From: Physella acuta
Taxonomy: Eukaryota; Mollusca; Gastropoda; Physidae
DNA: 64,000 nucleotides
Assembly (NCBI RefSeq): GCF_028476545.1
Contig: NW_026731876.1
Location: forward strand, 812,001 to 876,000
Direction of reading: 5' to 3'
Numbering within the stretch: position 1 is the first letter of the stretch; the number at the start of each line of letters is the position of its first letter. The notes below the pieces were generated by a model. That model was not told the origin of the DNA and made no database searches. It saw only the letters and a list, made by a program, of their open reading frames with translations. This document shows positions 63,399 through 64,000 of the stretch, in pieces. A program made the position numbers and the translations under genes.

Positions 63399-64000
63399 CA
63401 ACACACACTAAATATTGCGGTATTAAGCTGGGTTTTTGCTTTCATATCTTTATATATGATAGATATGCACTAGTACTACACGAAAAGGACGCTAACTAAA
63501 AAGTTTCAAAAAGTGGACGTGTGTAGTTCAGCCCGTGAGCTCTTCAAAAGGTTCCAAATGTTTGGTGCCAGGAAGCACCTATTTCAACCAAAATTGAATA
63601 TTTTATAACATGTATGTAATAAGTGCAAAATTATTTCCGGTTTTATTAAGGCTAGAAATATTCAAAGAATAATTACGAGTAATATAATAATAATTTAGCA
63701 AACACTTTTATTTTTAATTTGGATAAGTAGAGTTAGGGTGTTGTGGTGATTGGGGATGCTATATTATTTAATATAAATACAATACCCCGCTATACACCAT
63801 GGATAACTATTGAGTATTTTTATCATGGAAAACAATTGTCGGACTTACTGTTTTTTTCTCCTTTGCCGTTCCGGTTGCCTTTAAGGAGAGTTCGAGGGCA
63901 GTTTTTAAAAATATTTAAATTGATAAAATAATTCTAAACGGCTTTTTAACGGCTTATATTCGATACAAAAATATAAAAATAAGTGTAATCTATGGTTCCC
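63399..64000. other. Right-edge AT-rich region, no gene seen
   Basis: No exon, repeat array or mobile element end recognised. The missing TRPC 5' exons may lie beyond this edge. Confidence 0.5.

Noticed and set aside
62235-63408. 387-codon plus-strand frame and 342-codon minus-strand frame
   Set aside because: Both lie on the same 45-bp A/C-only array. The membrane-like minus-strand product is a composition artefact.

Overview
The window is invertebrate nuclear DNA, most probably from a euthyneuran (heterobranch) gastropod. This is inferred from intron-rich animal genes with GT-AG introns, AT-rich spacers with endless CTAGAT-type simple sequence, poly-C/poly-G-cored MITEs and a very heavy minisatellite load. 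No database search was possible, so the species is not fixed. No tRNA or rRNA gene, CRISPR array or retrovirus-like element was recognised.

Six protein genes can be assembled exon by exon. (1) The 5' end of MICU1, gatekeeper of the mitochondrial calcium uniporter (minus strand, 1020-2417, continuing off the left edge). (2) A complete PCNA gene (plus, 6581-12189, six exons). (3) A complete TMA16-like ribosome-biogenesis gene (minus, 13356-15240, two exons). (4) A complete survivin/BIRC5-like single-BIR gene (plus, 16488-20547, four exons). (5) An unrecognised two-pass membrane protein with a GPPP(D/E)GRR-repeat tail (minus, 21614-25170, seven exons, 352 aa). (6) The channel domain and C-terminus of a TRPC-family cation channel (minus, 32428-48582, 16 exons, 873 aa in register; the ankyrin-repeat N-terminus was not found). 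Exon phases are consistent throughout each model. MICU1/PCNA and TMA16/BIRC5 are divergent pairs; PCNA/TMA16 and BIRC5/two-pass protein are convergent. The genes have unrelated cell functions, so no operon-like logic is implied, though PCNA and BIRC5 are both proliferation genes.

The rest is repeats. One hAT-like MITE family (TIR close to CAGAGTTTCTTCCAGGC, 8-bp target duplications at three to four copies) occurs about a dozen times. Other families are a TGACGTCA-bearing MITE, a 1.7-kb CAGGGATGTGAC-ended element inside PCNA intron 4, a 1-kb element whose ends are arrays of GAAAAAAAGTCACA, a three-copy unnamed repeat, two LINE 3' tails and a possible tRNA-derived SINE. From 48.6 kb to the right edge the sequence is almost all minisatellite: a 29/34-bp array of 5.3 kb, then 48-bp, 30-bp and 45-bp arrays.

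The most striking observation is that the minisatellites are not placed at random. In MICU1, the two-pass gene and especially TRPC, at least ten arrays begin exactly at an exon-intron junction and copy the splice site, often with 7-37 nt of exon, up to about 13 times into the intron. At two junctions the unit (33 or 48 bp) is a multiple of three and stop-free, so every extra donor would extend the protein in frame. The six long minus- or plus-strand open frames over minisatellites are artefacts of unit lengths divisible by three, not genes.
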